DNA from: Candidatus Brocadia pituitae
Lineage (GTDB): Bacteria; Planctomycetota; Brocadiia; Brocadiales; Brocadiaceae
Assembly: GCA_017347445.1 (NCBI GenBank)
Contig: AP021856.1
Coordinates: 372,001 to 436,000, forward strand
DNA length: 64,000 nucleotides
Direction of reading: 5' to 3'
Every line of letters begins with the position of its first letter. Position 1 is the stretch's first letter. The notes below the pieces were generated by a model. The model did not search any database and was not told where the DNA came from. It saw only the letters and a program-made list of their open reading frames with translations. The translations under genes were made by a program, and so were the position numbers. Shown here piece after piece: positions 1-8,130 of this stretch.

Positions 1-334
1 TAGAGCCAAAGTTTCCCTGCCCCTCGATCAGCGGATACCGGTAATTAAAGTCCTGCGCCATACGGACAAGGGTGGGATATACCACCTGTTCACCGTGAGG
101 ATGGTAATTACCCGTGGTATCACCTGCAATCTTGGCGCATTTCCTGAATTTGGAACGGGGACCAAGGCCGAGATCGTTCATGGCCACCAGGATACGTCTC
201 TGCGATGGCTTTAGCCCATCCCGTACGTCGGGAAGTGCGCGGCTCATGATAACGCTCATGGCATAGCTCAGGTACGAATCCTTCATCTCTTCTTCAATAA
301 ATAATTCTTTTATATTTTCTCTTCTTTCAACCAT
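1..334 (-). CDS. gyrA: DNA gyrase subunit A, N-terminal part (runs off window)
   Basis: The reverse strand from ATG 334 encodes about 111 residues starting [17 protein letters not shown], with the type IIA topoisomerase A signature [16 protein letters not shown] and the quinolone-region stretch [18 protein letters not shown]. GyrA is the breakage-reunion subunit of gyrase; the catalytic tyrosine lies beyond the window edge. ParC is possible because only the N-terminus is visible, but GyrA is the usual form. At the positions equivalent to E. coli Ser83 and Asp87 the residues read Gln and Pro. The start overlaps the stop of the upstream hydrolase gene by 8 bases, so the genes at 2194 to 1 probably form one transcription unit. 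Confidence 0.85.
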   Translation of the reverse strand, partial: MVERRENIKELFIEEEMKDSYLSYAMSVIMSRALPDVRDGLKPSQRRILVAMNDLGLGPRSKFRKCAKIAGDTTGNYHPHGEQVVYPTLVRMAQDFNYRYPLIEGQGNFGS

Positions 335-1007
335 GGAGCATTACCTCAGCAATAAAAGGATTGTTTTTCTTTTCTTCTGCAATCGTCGTTGATGGTCCGT
401 GACCGGGATATACAATTGTTCTTTCGTCCAGCACAAACAAGCGTTCCTTAATGGCATGGATGAGTTTTTTTTGATCACAACCAGGAAAGTCTGTCCTGCC
501 GATACCCTCTTTGAAAAGGGTGTCACCTGAAAACAGCACGGGGGGTTTTTCATCAGCCGGATTGTTATAGTATAGACATATACCGCCCGGGGTGTGTCCG
601 GGGGTATGAATTACCTCAAAGGTATGTCTTCCGGCCGCAACCGTATCCCCATCACGTAGCAATCGGTCAGCCATCGGCGACCGCACCGTTGTGCCTCCAT
701 AAAAAGCGGCAAGGATGGAAAGGTTTTTGGCCGGATACGGGAGCATATCCTCGTCTGCTTCATGAACGCAGATTTGCGCGTCAGGAAAGGCTTTTTTGAT
801 CCCGGCATTGGCGCCAATATGGTCGCCATGGCCATGGGTAATTACCATATTTTTCAGAAGCAGCCCCTGTTTTTTTAAAAAAGCAACAATTTCTCCTGAA
901 TCTGCGCCTGGATCGATAATCATCGCTTCGGCAGCGCCCTGATCTATGACAAGGTAACAGCATACCTGTAAAGGCCCTACCTGTATCTTATGTATCAGCA
1001 TACTCAC
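327..1007 (-). CDS. MBL-fold metallo-hydrolase (glyoxalase II-like)
   Basis: A 226-residue metallo-beta-lactamase-fold protein. The zinc-binding motif [11 protein letters not shown] lies near residue 57, a second metal ligand is in HTPGHTPGG near residue 136, then FSGDTLF and a C-terminal YPGHGP. This pattern and length match hydroxyacylglutathione hydrolase-like (GloB-type) enzymes, which hydrolyse thioesters in the cytoplasm; the true substrate is not readable. Its start overlaps the preceding NDK-like gene by 4 bases (ATGA) and its end overlaps gyrA, which indicates translational coupling. Confidence 0.85.
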   Translation of the reverse strand: MSMLIHKIQVGPLQVCCYLVIDQGAAEAMIIDPGADSGEIVAFLKKQGLLLKNMVITHGHGDHIGANAGIKKAFPDAQICVHEADEDMLPYPAKNLSILAAFYGGTTVRSPMADRLLRDGDTVAAGRHTFEVIHTPGHTPGGICLYYNNPADEKPPVLFSGDTLFKEGIGRTDFPGCDQKKLIHAIKERLFVLDERTIVYPGHGPSTTIAEEKKNNPFIAEVMLHG

Positions 1008-2194
1008 TTTGATCGCAAATAATTTTCGATCATCTCTTTCAATGCACCAACACTTTTATTATCCCACAGCCCGATAATTTTTCGTTCACGTTCGGCATTT
1101 TCAACGGCATCTGAGGCGTGTGCTGCGTTCTTCATGATATCCTCACCGTAAATCCTGCGAACTTTACCAGGTTCGCCCTTCTTCGAATCCGTGGGGCCGA
1201 GGATATTTCGTATCTTTGAAATGGCATCCGGCCCACGGTACAACAAGGCAAGGCAACGGGCAGTTCCGGGCTTTTTCTTATCCGACGGACTTGATTTTGC
1301 CGGATCCAACCCCGTCATATACTGTACGATCTTGTTAAACTCGTTCATGGCATTCATGTCTTTGAGTTGTTCCGACAATTGTTCCGCATGGCCATGGACA
1401 ATCTCATTCGGCACTTCAAAGGCAAAGGCAGACTTAAAACTTTCCCTGAGTTTGTCAGCAATCTTTTCCGGCTTGGGCTTTAGCTTTTCCCGGAAGATGT
1501 TGATCAACGGGCCATAAAAATCCTCCGCCTGGGCAATGCTCATCCTCAAAAGATTTACTCCGACAATATACAAACCCGTTCTGGAAAACATGTCAATCAT
1601 ATTTCCTGGCAACGGACTTTGTTCCTCAAAGGGTTTAAGAATGACCAGGGTTGTTTCGGCCTTTACTCCTTCGGAAAATGTTACGATTTCCTCCAAAACG
1701 CCCCCATCGCTTGACAAATATTCGGCAAATAAGGCTAATTGTTTGTCGTTCGTGCGATGGTCTGCCGCGGACACCACAGCCGGCTCAAAATATTCTATCT
1801 TGCCATCAGAACTCTCTACGAAATCTCCAAAACTCCCCCGAATCGTGTGCCCCTGAAAACTGGTAATCGGCCCGATCACATCATCTTTCAGCTTTTCGAG
1901 GGCGCGGGGGCCTTTAAAGAAAAGCAATACCATCCGGTTGGTAATTCCAAATTTGTTCACCTTCCGGAAATTACTGTTGATATAATCCTTCATGACCTTT
2001 TTCCAGGATGGTTTGCAGTCCTGTTCCTCAATGGTCGCACAATATTTATCAACAAAGGCATCGCTCGGCGCAAACATGGTCACCCCCACAAAATCCAGGT
2101 TTGAAAGCGACAGTAAACGGCCCAAAATACCGCCGGTGCGGCTTTTTAAAAGGCTGTAGGGAGTAATCAATGCATAGGTTAATTCATCCGCCAT
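1004..2194 (-). CDS. tandem nucleoside-diphosphate-kinase-like protein
   Basis: A 396-residue protein made of two NDK-like halves, whereas ordinary NDK is about 140-150 residues. The first half (about 1-165) keeps the fold pattern, but the nucleotide-binding lysine of the V-K-P motif is replaced (ALITPYS) and the catalytic NxxH region reads SAADHRTND. The second half (about 178-390) looks intact: VILKPFE, IRNILGPTD, PGKVRRIYGEDI and NAAHASDAVENAERE correspond to Lys, Arg/Thr, Arg and the Asn-x-x-His active site. Inferred role: NTP/NDP phosphate exchange by the second half, with the first half degenerate and possibly regulatory. It heads the gyrA-proximal operon. Confidence 0.75.
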   Translation of the reverse strand: MADELTYALITPYSLLKSRTGGILGRLLSLSNLDFVGVTMFAPSDAFVDKYCATIEEQDCKPSWKKVMKDYINSNFRKVNKFGITNRMVLLFFKGPRALEKLKDDVIGPITSFQGHTIRGSFGDFVESSDGKIEYFEPAVVSAADHRTNDKQLALFAEYLSSDGGVLEEIVTFSEGVKAETTLVILKPFEEQSPLPGNMIDMFSRTGLYIVGVNLLRMSIAQAEDFYGPLINIFREKLKPKPEKIADKLRESFKSAFAFEVPNEIVHGHAEQLSEQLKDMNAMNEFNKIVQYMTGLDPAKSSPSDKKKPGTARCLALLYRGPDAISKIRNILGPTDSKKGEPGKVRRIYGEDIMKNAAHASDAVENAERERKIIGLWDNKSVGALKEMIENYLRSK

Positions 2195-2526
2195 ACGTTT
2201 ATTTTTTCTCCAAAAAACAGAATGCGCTAAATAGAAACAATATCCATGAAAAAGACGAAGGAGAAAGAGGAAAAGGAAAAAGTCTCGAGCATCCTCCTCA
2301 ACTTCTTCCCTTCACCCATTCTCCTTGTAATTTTTAGTTGAGAAATTTTAACACAATTCCCGAAACAGGTCAAATACTTTCATGATCTCTCGCAAAGATA
2401 TATCATTACAAAATATATTTTTAAATTTTCAGTAAAAATATTTTTATCAAAAACCGGAGTACCCTGTAATATCAAAGCATACAAGCTAATTGGCAATGTG
2501 ACGAACTTTTTAGAGTATTTAGAAGA

Positions 2527-2644
2527 CTAACCCGAACTTAATCAAATAAAAGAAACATATAGAGTCATCAGAAACGTTTCGTTGTTGAAACAACATAGAA
2601 TCAATCACAATCATTGATAATCTCTTCCGACTCGTTCGGGTTAG
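2527..2644. other. Structured element closed by a perfect 11-bp inverted repeat
   Basis: CTAACCCGAAC at 2527-2537 is exactly complementary to GTTCGGGTTAG at 2634-2644. Inside lie a palindrome GAAACGTTTC (2572-2581), a hairpin GTTGTTGAAACAAC (2582-2595) and TCAAT...ATTGA (about 2600-2616). This nested arrangement looks like a folded RNA or a small miniature transposable element. The ends loosely resemble an attC site, but the arms are perfectly paired and lack the unpaired central spacer of attC. Confidence 0.4.
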
Positions 2645-2699
2645 GAATATCACCAGACGCACACAAAAGCGTTAACTTGCATGCGATTATTGATATATT

Positions 2700-3045
2700 A
2701 ATCCTGTTATCAGGGGGAATGTTAACTGTTTTCGGCCGGGTGATGCGCACAAGGTATATCGCCCGTTAGACTACTGGGTACGGATGAGGCTTCGATGCTT
2801 CAAGTTTTCGAAAAAATGGAAAGCTGACAACAAAGGCTTTCCGGTGCACCAATTCTTTTAAGATGGGGCTGCTCTCATTTGAGAGAGAATTTCATAAGGC
2901 ATGATAGGTTGCCTTTTCTCTGCGGTAGAGCAGCGCTATTGGGGTCGCTAACTACGGGAAAGACGTATGGTTTAAAAGGATACATTGGTCGTTGTCTATT
3001 GTATCTGGCGACGAGTGGGGGCTGGAGGCTCTGCCTCCAGTTTAT
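2700..3045 (+). ncRNA. Candidate structured RNA upstream of tex, unidentified
   Basis: Local stems follow one another on the plus strand: GGGTGAT/ATCGCCC (about 2738-2764), GGAAAGC (2818-2824) with GCTTTCC (2836-2842), the palindrome GGTGCACC (2843-2850), CTCTC (2872-2876) with GAGAG (2881-2885), and finally CTGGAGGC/GCCTCCAG (3022-3040), which could end a transcript. GC is higher than in the flanking intergenic DNA. No known RNA family was recognised. It could also be a degraded mobile element. Confidence 0.3.
3022..3040 (+). terminator. GC-rich hairpin, possible terminator
   Basis: An 8-bp perfect stem CTGGAGGC/GCCTCCAG with a 3-base loop is followed by a T-rich stretch (TTTATCAGCTATTTTT). 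The T-run is not immediate, so termination efficiency is uncertain. It would close the candidate RNA at 2700-3045. Confidence 0.35.
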
Positions 3046-3246
3046 CAGCTATTTTTCTGTACATTCATCCAGGGTTTTTTCCTATTTCCCATGTCAAAAG
3101 TATTGGCCATAAAGCATTATCTTGTAAAATTTTTTTTGTAAATTTTCCCTTGCGCTCCTGGTATTTTTGCAGCTAAAATCTTTTCGGTTGCAGCTATGCT
3201 GCGTTAGGAAATTGTAAAAATACTTGTTGAGTGGAAGAGGATGTAC

Positions 3247-5382
3247 ATGAATAATACCCATATTGCAAAGATTGCTGAAGAGCTTCGTTTGACGGCAAAG
3301 CACGTGCTGGCAACTGCTGCACTCCTTGGGGAAGGCGCTACCGTTCCCTTCATTGCCCGGTACCGAAAGGAGGCTACCGGTTCTCTGGATGAAGTTGCTG
3401 TTACTACCATTCGTGACCGGCTTGATCAGCTCGGAGAACTGGATAAACGGCGTGAGGCCATTCTAAAATCTTTGGAAGAACGGGGACAACTTACCAACGA
3501 ACTCAAGGCGAATGTCCTTGCAGCAGAGACGATGGCAGTTCTGGAGGATATCTATCTGCCGTATCGTCCCAAACGCCGCACCCGGGCAACTATTGCCAGA
3601 GAAAAGGGGTTAGAGCCTTTGGCCCGGCTCATTTTCGACCAGGTTACTATCGATCCTGTTGCTGAAGCCGGGGCATTTGTGAATGCAGAGAAAGGCGTCG
3701 ATTCCGTTGAAGATGCACTTGCAGGGGCGCGCGATATCATTGCTGAATGGATTAACGAAGACCTTGCTGCCAGGGCAAGGATTCGTGATCTGTTTCTCAC
3801 AAAAGGGGTCTTCAGGACAAAAGTAATTTCAGGCAAGGAAGAAGACGGACTGAAGTATAAGGATTATTTTGAGTGGGAAGAGCCGGTATCAACCGCCCCG
3901 TCCCATCGAATTTTAGCGATGAGACGGGGAGAAAAGGAGGGGTTCCTGAGCCTGCGCATTGTCCCGCCTGAAGAAGAAGCCCTTGCCCTCCTTGAATCGC
4001 TCTTTGTAAAAGGAGACGGAGAGTCTTCCCGGCAAGTCAGGATGGCAACTCACGACAGTTATAAACGGCTCCTGTCCATATCCATGGAAACAGAGATCCG
4101 CCTGGAAACACGGAAAAGGGCAGACGAGGAAGCAATCAGGGTTTTTGCAGAAAATCTCAGGCAACTCCTGCTTGCGCCACCACTGGGACAAAAAAACGTC
4201 CTTGCCATCGATCCGGGATTTCGCACTGGATGCAAGGTGGTCTGCCTGGATAAACAGGGAAAACTGATCCATACTGATATGATATATCCCCATCAGTCTG
4301 AGAAAAACTCATCGGAAGCAGAGGCGAAGATTATCGGCCTCTGTGAAAAATTTCAGGTAGAGACCATTGCAATCGGAAACGGCACCGCCGGGCGGGAAAC
4401 GGAGGCATTTATCCGAAAGCTCGATTTGCCTGAAAAGATTTTCATCGTCATGGTAAACGAGAGTGGCGCATCAATTTATTCCGCCTCTGATGTGGCCCGC
4501 GAAGAATTCCCCGACCAGGATGTAACAGTGCGCGGGGCGGTGTCCATTGGCAGACGGCTTATGGATCCCCTTGCAGAGTTGGTGAAGATCGACCCCAAGT
4601 CCATTGGTGTGGGACAATACCAGCATGATGTCGATCAGGGAATCCTGAAACGTTGTCTGGATGACGTTGTTATGAGTTGCGTGAATCTTGTTGGTGTTGA
4701 GGTCAACACGGCCAGCAGGCAATTGCTCATGTACGTGTCTGGCCTGGGTCCCCAGATTGCAAAAAACATCGTTGAGTACCGTGACGAACACGGTCCTTTC
4801 CGATCCAGGGCGGAATTGAAAAAAGTAAGTAAACTGGGGCCAAAGGCATTTGAACAAGCGGCAGGCTTTCTGCGCATCAGGGACGGTGAAAACCTGCTCG
4901 ACAGGAGTGCTGTGCATCCGGAAAGTTATCACCTTGTGGATGCCATGGCAAACGACATGAGATGTTCGGTACTTGATTTCATGCAGGACGAGCGCCTTCG
5001 GGGAAGGATAGACCTCACAAAATATGTAAAGGATTCAGTAGGACTGCCGACGCTCAATGATATTGTGAAGGAATTAGCAAAACCAGGCCGAGATCCACGC
5101 GAGAAGTTTGAAGCATGTAGTTTTACCAAAGGGATCGAAAAAATTGAGGATGTTACGTCAGGCATGAAACTTTCCGGCGTAGTAACGAACGTAACCGCAT
5201 TTGGCGCCTTTGTCGATATCGGGGTCCACCAGGACGGACTGGTACACATCAGCCAGCTCGCCGATCGCTTCGTGAAAAATCCTGGCGATGTTGTGAAAGT
5301 CCATCAGAAAGTAACCGTCACCGTACTGGAGGTAGATCTGAAAAGGAGGCGGATTTCCCTGTCCCTGAAAAAACAGCCGTAA
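3247..5382 (+). CDS. tex: Tex-family RNA-binding transcription accessory protein
   Basis: About 711 residues with the full Tex layout: an N-terminal helical/HTH region (VPFIARYRKEATG near residue 37), a YqgF RNase H-like domain (VLAIDPGFRTGCKVVCLD near residue 320), a helix-hairpin-helix region (NIVEYRDEHGPF), and a C-terminal S1 domain (GAFVDIGVHQDGLVHISQLA near residue 655). Tex binds nucleic acid and influences transcription fitness. The ATG at 3247 is preferred over the in-frame ATG at 3241 because GGAAGAGG ends directly at 3240, a normal distance only for 3247. It is monocistronic as seen. Confidence 0.93.
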   Translation: MNNTHIAKIAEELRLTAKHVLATAALLGEGATVPFIARYRKEATGSLDEVAVTTIRDRLDQLGELDKRREAILKSLEERGQLTNELKANVLAAETMAVLEDIYLPYRPKRRTRATIAREKGLEPLARLIFDQVTIDPVAEAGAFVNAEKGVDSVEDALAGARDIIAEWINEDLAARARIRDLFLTKGVFRTKVISGKEEDGLKYKDYFEWEEPVSTAPSHRILAMRRGEKEGFLSLRIVPPEEEALALLESLFVKGDGESSRQVRMATHDSYKRLLSISMETEIRLETRKRADEEAIRVFAENLRQLLLAPPLGQKNVLAIDPGFRTGCKVVCLDKQGKLIHTDMIYPHQSEKNSSEAEAKIIGLCEKFQVETIAIGNGTAGRETEAFIRKLDLPEKIFIVMVNESGASIYSASDVAREEFPDQDVTVRGAVSIGRRLMDPLAELVKIDPKSIGVGQYQHDVDQGILKRCLDDVVMSCVNLVGVEVNTASRQLLMYVSGLGPQIAKNIVEYRDEHGPFRSRAELKKVSKLGPKAFEQAAGFLRIRDGENLLDRSAVHPESYHLVDAMANDMRCSVLDFMQDERLRGRIDLTKYVKDSVGLPTLNDIVKELAKPGRDPREKFEACSFTKGIEKIEDVTSGMKLSGVVTNVTAFGAFVDIGVHQDGLVHISQLADRFVKNPGDVVKVHQKVTVTVLEVDLKRRRISLSLKKQP

Positions 5383-5513
5383 GGAATTTCAATGTGAAAT
5401 TGTAGCGCTGAGGTTTACCCCCAGCAATTGGCCGACCCCGAGGGACTTCGTCGTGAGCTCAGTCGAACGATAAAAGGGTGTGTAAGTTTTCCACAACACA
5501 CCACCGTTCTATA

Positions 5514-5586
5514 TGGTAGGTCAACCGTCCCCGGTTGACATCATGATGACATGCGGGGACGCTTGTCCTGCCAATAAGGGGAGATT
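5514..5586. repeat. Dispersed intergenic repeat, family B, copy 1
   Basis: The stretch around GGTCAACCGTCCCCGGTTGA, continuing to TAAGGGGAG, recurs with substitutions at 17273-17342 (GGTCAGCCGTCCCGGTTGAC ... TAAGGGGAG). Both copies follow a stop codon of a plus-strand gene. A copy of the short family A repeat follows at 5588-5608. Confidence 0.6.
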
Positions 5587-5587
5587 A

Positions 5588-5608
5588 AAGTCGCTGAAGG
5601 TCTGATTT
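5588..5608 (+). repeat. Short dispersed repeat, family A, copy 1
   Basis: AAGTCGCTGAAGGTCTGATT resembles copies at 41169-41189 (reverse), 50943-50960 and 54552-54572. It touches the 3' end of the minus-strand nitroreductase gene. Confidence 0.55.
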
Positions 5609-6368
5609 AATCCCTTACCTTGCCCACCGGCGACAGATAGATGGCGAACTCATCTTTCCCATCAATCCGGAGCAACCGGTCCAGGGCTTCCTGATCATAA
5701 GCGGCAATGGCGCATGTTCCTGCGCCAATCGCCTCGCATGCCAGATAGAGATTCTGGCATACATGCCCTGCGTCGAGAGCAATCACCTTATGGGCTGCCA
5801 GGTGGTAGCGCCATTCCATCCGGTAAGGAATAGCCGTCCAGATGAACGTCACTGCTGCGTTCCCCGGATAGGGTTGACGGAAAACGACATCGACCAGTTT
5901 TCTTGCAAGGCGATCTTCTGAAAATTCAAAAAGCAATTGGTGCGTAAGCGGAAGATACCGGTAGACGCCCTGATCCAGTCCTTTCCCGTTGAGTATCACC
6001 AGGTACGTCTCAAAGGCATGCCGGCATCCTGCTGAGGGTACGGTGCGATAGGCATGACTGCCCACAACCTCCCCCCGCACACCCTGGGTTGCCCAGAGCA
6101 AAAAAGAAATCTCTTCTAAGGTAAGAGCCTCTTGTGTGTATGCCCGCCGGCTCTCCCGGTGCCCGATTGCGGCAACAAGATCGAGCCCGGCAATGTCCTT
6201 CCACGTGCCGGGTTTCGCCAGGTCGATGCGCAGGGCATCAGCCCGATAAGGTTTTTCAAGGGGAGGTGCATCAACGCTCTTGTTTTGATCTGTCTGTGAA
6301 AAATCGATTTCTTTCCGGATACTATCTTTGAGAAAGTACCGGTATTGCTCAATCAAATGCTCATCCAT
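5607..6368 (-). CDS. SagB/ThcOx-type nitroreductase-family oxidoreductase
   Basis: A 253-residue protein of the FMN nitroreductase fold, SagB-like branch. Recognisable parts are HRESRRAYTQEALTLEEISFLLWATQG (FMN-binding start), RTVPSAGCRHAFETYLV, GVYRYLPLTHQLL and the C-terminal HVCQNLYLACEAIGAGTCAI. SagB relatives are FMN-dependent dehydrogenases, some acting on azoline-modified peptides; here no cyclase or precursor peptide is adjacent, so the substrate is unknown. It lies alone between tex and the divergent polysaccharide cluster. Confidence 0.8.
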   Translation of the reverse strand: MDEHLIEQYRYFLKDSIRKEIDFSQTDQNKSVDAPPLEKPYRADALRIDLAKPGTWKDIAGLDLVAAIGHRESRRAYTQEALTLEEISFLLWATQGVRGEVVGSHAYRTVPSAGCRHAFETYLVILNGKGLDQGVYRYLPLTHQLLFEFSEDRLARKLVDVVFRQPYPGNAAVTFIWTAIPYRMEWRYHLAAHKVIALDAGHVCQNLYLACEAIGAGTCAIAAYDQEALDRLLRIDGKDEFAIYLSPVGKVRD

Positions 6369-6495
6369 ATTCTTTATCTTTTAGTTCTTATCGAGTATGT
6401 TTAAATAAAATAGTATACCATCAATCAAATCTTTTTACAAAAGGATACCTAACCAATGAGAATAAGGGTCTCAATTTACAGGAGTTAAAATTGCA

Positions 6496-6523
6496 TTGCA
6501 TTTTAAAGAAAATGTTGTAAAAT
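6496..6523 (+). promoter_or_regulatory. Candidate sigma-70-type promoter for the polysaccharide operon
   Basis: TTGCAT (6496-6501) and TAAAAT (6518-6523) are separated by 16 bases, about 55 bases before the ATG of the UDP-glucuronate decarboxylase gene. Based on motif match only. Confidence 0.4.
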
Positions 6524-6579
6524 TCAATTTGATCCTCTAAAGTACTGATATTTACCATATTCGGAAACGACATTCCTCT

Positions 6580-7530
6580 ATGAGAACAATAATTACGGGC
6601 GGTGCGGGTTTTATTGGTTCACATCTGTGCGATTATTTAATAGAAAAGGGACATGAAGTACTATGCATCGATAACCTGTTAACAGGAAAAATGGATAATA
6701 TCGTCCACTTAATGGAGAATTGCCAATTCCGTTTTATAAAACACAACGTAAGTGATTACATTTATACAGACGGACGCGTGGACAATGTATTGCATTTTGC
6801 TTCACCAGCCAGTCCAGTTGACTATCTGGAATTTCCCATACAAACGTTAAAAGTTGGTTCACTTGGCACCTTACATAGCCTGGGCCTTGCCAAGGTAAAG
6901 AAGGCAAGATTCCTTTTGGCTTCTACTTCTGAGGTCTATGGCGATCCGCAAATCCATCCACAACCGGAAGATTATTGGGGGCATGTAAATCCCGTAGGGC
7001 CCAGGGGGGTCTATGATGAAGCAAAACGATTTGCAGAAGCAATGACCATGGCGTATCACCGGTTTCATGGCATCGATACCAGAATTGTGAGAATATTCAA
7101 TACTTACGGTCCGAGGATGCGGGTGAAGGATGGCCGTGCTTTACCAAACTTTATGTGTCAGGCATTGAGGGGTGAGGACATTACTATATTTGGAAATGGT
7201 TTGCAGACGAGAAGTTTTTGCTATATCTCTGATCTCATAGAAGGCATTTATCAGTTGCTTCTTTCCCAGGAGCACAACCCGGTAAACATAGGAAATCCAG
7301 AAGAGATAACCATCAATCAGTTAGCACAAGAGATACTTACCCTGACCAAAAGCAAAAGCAAGATTATATTTAAACCTCTCCCGGTTGACGATCCCAAGAT
7401 CCGGCAACCAGACATTTCCAGGGCAAGAGAGGTTTTGCGCTGGGAACCAAAGGTGCTGCGGGAGGAAGGGCTACGCAAGACGCTGGCATATTTCAGGGAC
7501 GAGTTAATTTCCGGTGGAAAAGATGCATGA
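6580..7530 (+). CDS. UDP-glucuronate decarboxylase (UDP-xylose synthase), SDR family
   Basis: A 316-residue extended short-chain dehydrogenase. It has the NAD-binding [14 protein letters not shown] at the N-terminus, [15 protein letters not shown], the Ser in [11 protein letters not shown], the catalytic Tyr-x3-Lys in [20 protein letters not shown], and the C-terminal [11 protein letters not shown]. These features match UXS enzymes that convert UDP-glucuronate to UDP-xylose for surface polysaccharide synthesis. It is the first gene of a four-gene run and overlaps the next start by 4 bases (ATGA). Confidence 0.88.
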   Translation: MRTIITGGAGFIGSHLCDYLIEKGHEVLCIDNLLTGKMDNIVHLMENCQFRFIKHNVSDYIYTDGRVDNVLHFASPASPVDYLEFPIQTLKVGSLGTLHSLGLAKVKKARFLLASTSEVYGDPQIHPQPEDYWGHVNPVGPRGVYDEAKRFAEAMTMAYHRFHGIDTRIVRIFNTYGPRMRVKDGRALPNFMCQALRGEDITIFGNGLQTRSFCYISDLIEGIYQLLLSQEHNPVNIGNPEEITINQLAQEILTLTKSKSKIIFKPLPVDDPKIRQPDISRAREVLRWEPKVLREEGLRKTLAYFRDELISGGKDA

Positions 7531-8105
7531 AAAAGGTAGTTGCCATTTTTGGAAGTCCGCGTGCCGGTGGAAACTCTGATGCATTGCTCAATTACGCAAT
7601 ACATGGCGCCATGGCAAGTGGAGCCGAAGTAGAAAAGATTGTAATCCGCGACTTACAGATTGCTCCGTGTAATTCCTGTGGCGGTTGTTTTGAAAAGGGC
7701 GAATGCGTTATCCTTGACGATATGCAACAAGTTTATTTCCGTCTTGTTAATACCGATGGCATTATCGTCGCTTCTCCAATCTATTTTATGGGGGTAAGCG
7801 CCCAGTTGAAGGCACTTATTGACCGATGCCAGGCCTTTTGGGCAAGAAAATACATTTTACATCTTCCGGTCAGGGAAGGTGCAAGAACCGCAAACGGGTT
7901 TTTGATTGCAACCGCAGCGCGAAGCACCAGCGAGGAATTATTTACCGGAGCGGTAAAAACAATAAAGGCTTTTTTTCATGTGTTAGATACAAAATACGCA
8001 GGAGATCTGTTGTGTTGCGGACTGGAAGAAAGAGGCGCGGTATCCATGAAACACGACTTATTACAAAAGGCATTTGATGCTGGCAAACAGTTGCTTACGC
8101 GGTAA
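7527..8105 (+). CDS. NADPH-dependent FMN reductase / iron-sulfur flavoprotein
   Basis: A 192-residue flavodoxin-fold protein. The FMN phosphate loop is [14 protein letters not shown] at residues 7-20, then a cysteine cluster [13 protein letters not shown] near residue 50 typical of iron-sulfur flavoproteins, and [18 protein letters not shown] near residue 90. It probably transfers electrons via FMN, possibly with a 4Fe-4S centre. It is translationally coupled to the UXS gene; why a flavoprotein sits in a sugar-nucleotide operon is not evident. Confidence 0.82.
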   Translation: MKKVVAIFGSPRAGGNSDALLNYAIHGAMASGAEVEKIVIRDLQIAPCNSCGGCFEKGECVILDDMQQVYFRLVNTDGIIVASPIYFMGVSAQLKALIDRCQAFWARKYILHLPVREGARTANGFLIATAARSTSEELFTGAVKTIKAFFHVLDTKYAGDLLCCGLEERGAVSMKHDLLQKAFDAGKQLLTR

Positions 8106-8130
8106 CAAGTTTTTGAGGAAGTAATCGGGT

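Larger units (their letters stand above)
2195..3246. other. 1-kb intergenic region with extensive inverted-repeat structure
   Basis: No convincing protein gene is present between the divergent NDK-like gene and tex. Two blocks have strong potential RNA or cruciform structure (2527-2644 and about 2700-3045, listed separately). The remainder is A/T-rich. No riboswitch, RNase P, tmRNA, SRP or 6S signature could be recognised. Confidence 0.6.

Noticed and set aside
2527-2644. attC-like reading of the CTAAC...GTTAG inverted repeat upstream of tex
   Set aside because: The arms are perfectly paired without the unpaired spacer and extrahelical bases of attC, and no cassette gene is adjacent.
2700-3045. 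Group I or group II intron, RNase P RNA, tmRNA or 6S RNA
   Set aside because: Short motif-like strings (such as ACGGGAAAGAC and GACTAC) occur, but the conserved cores are in the wrong order or missing.
2879-3176. Short open frames between the NDK-like gene and tex
   Set aside because: They have no recognisable domains, ribosome binding sites or codon pattern and coincide with the stem-rich block.
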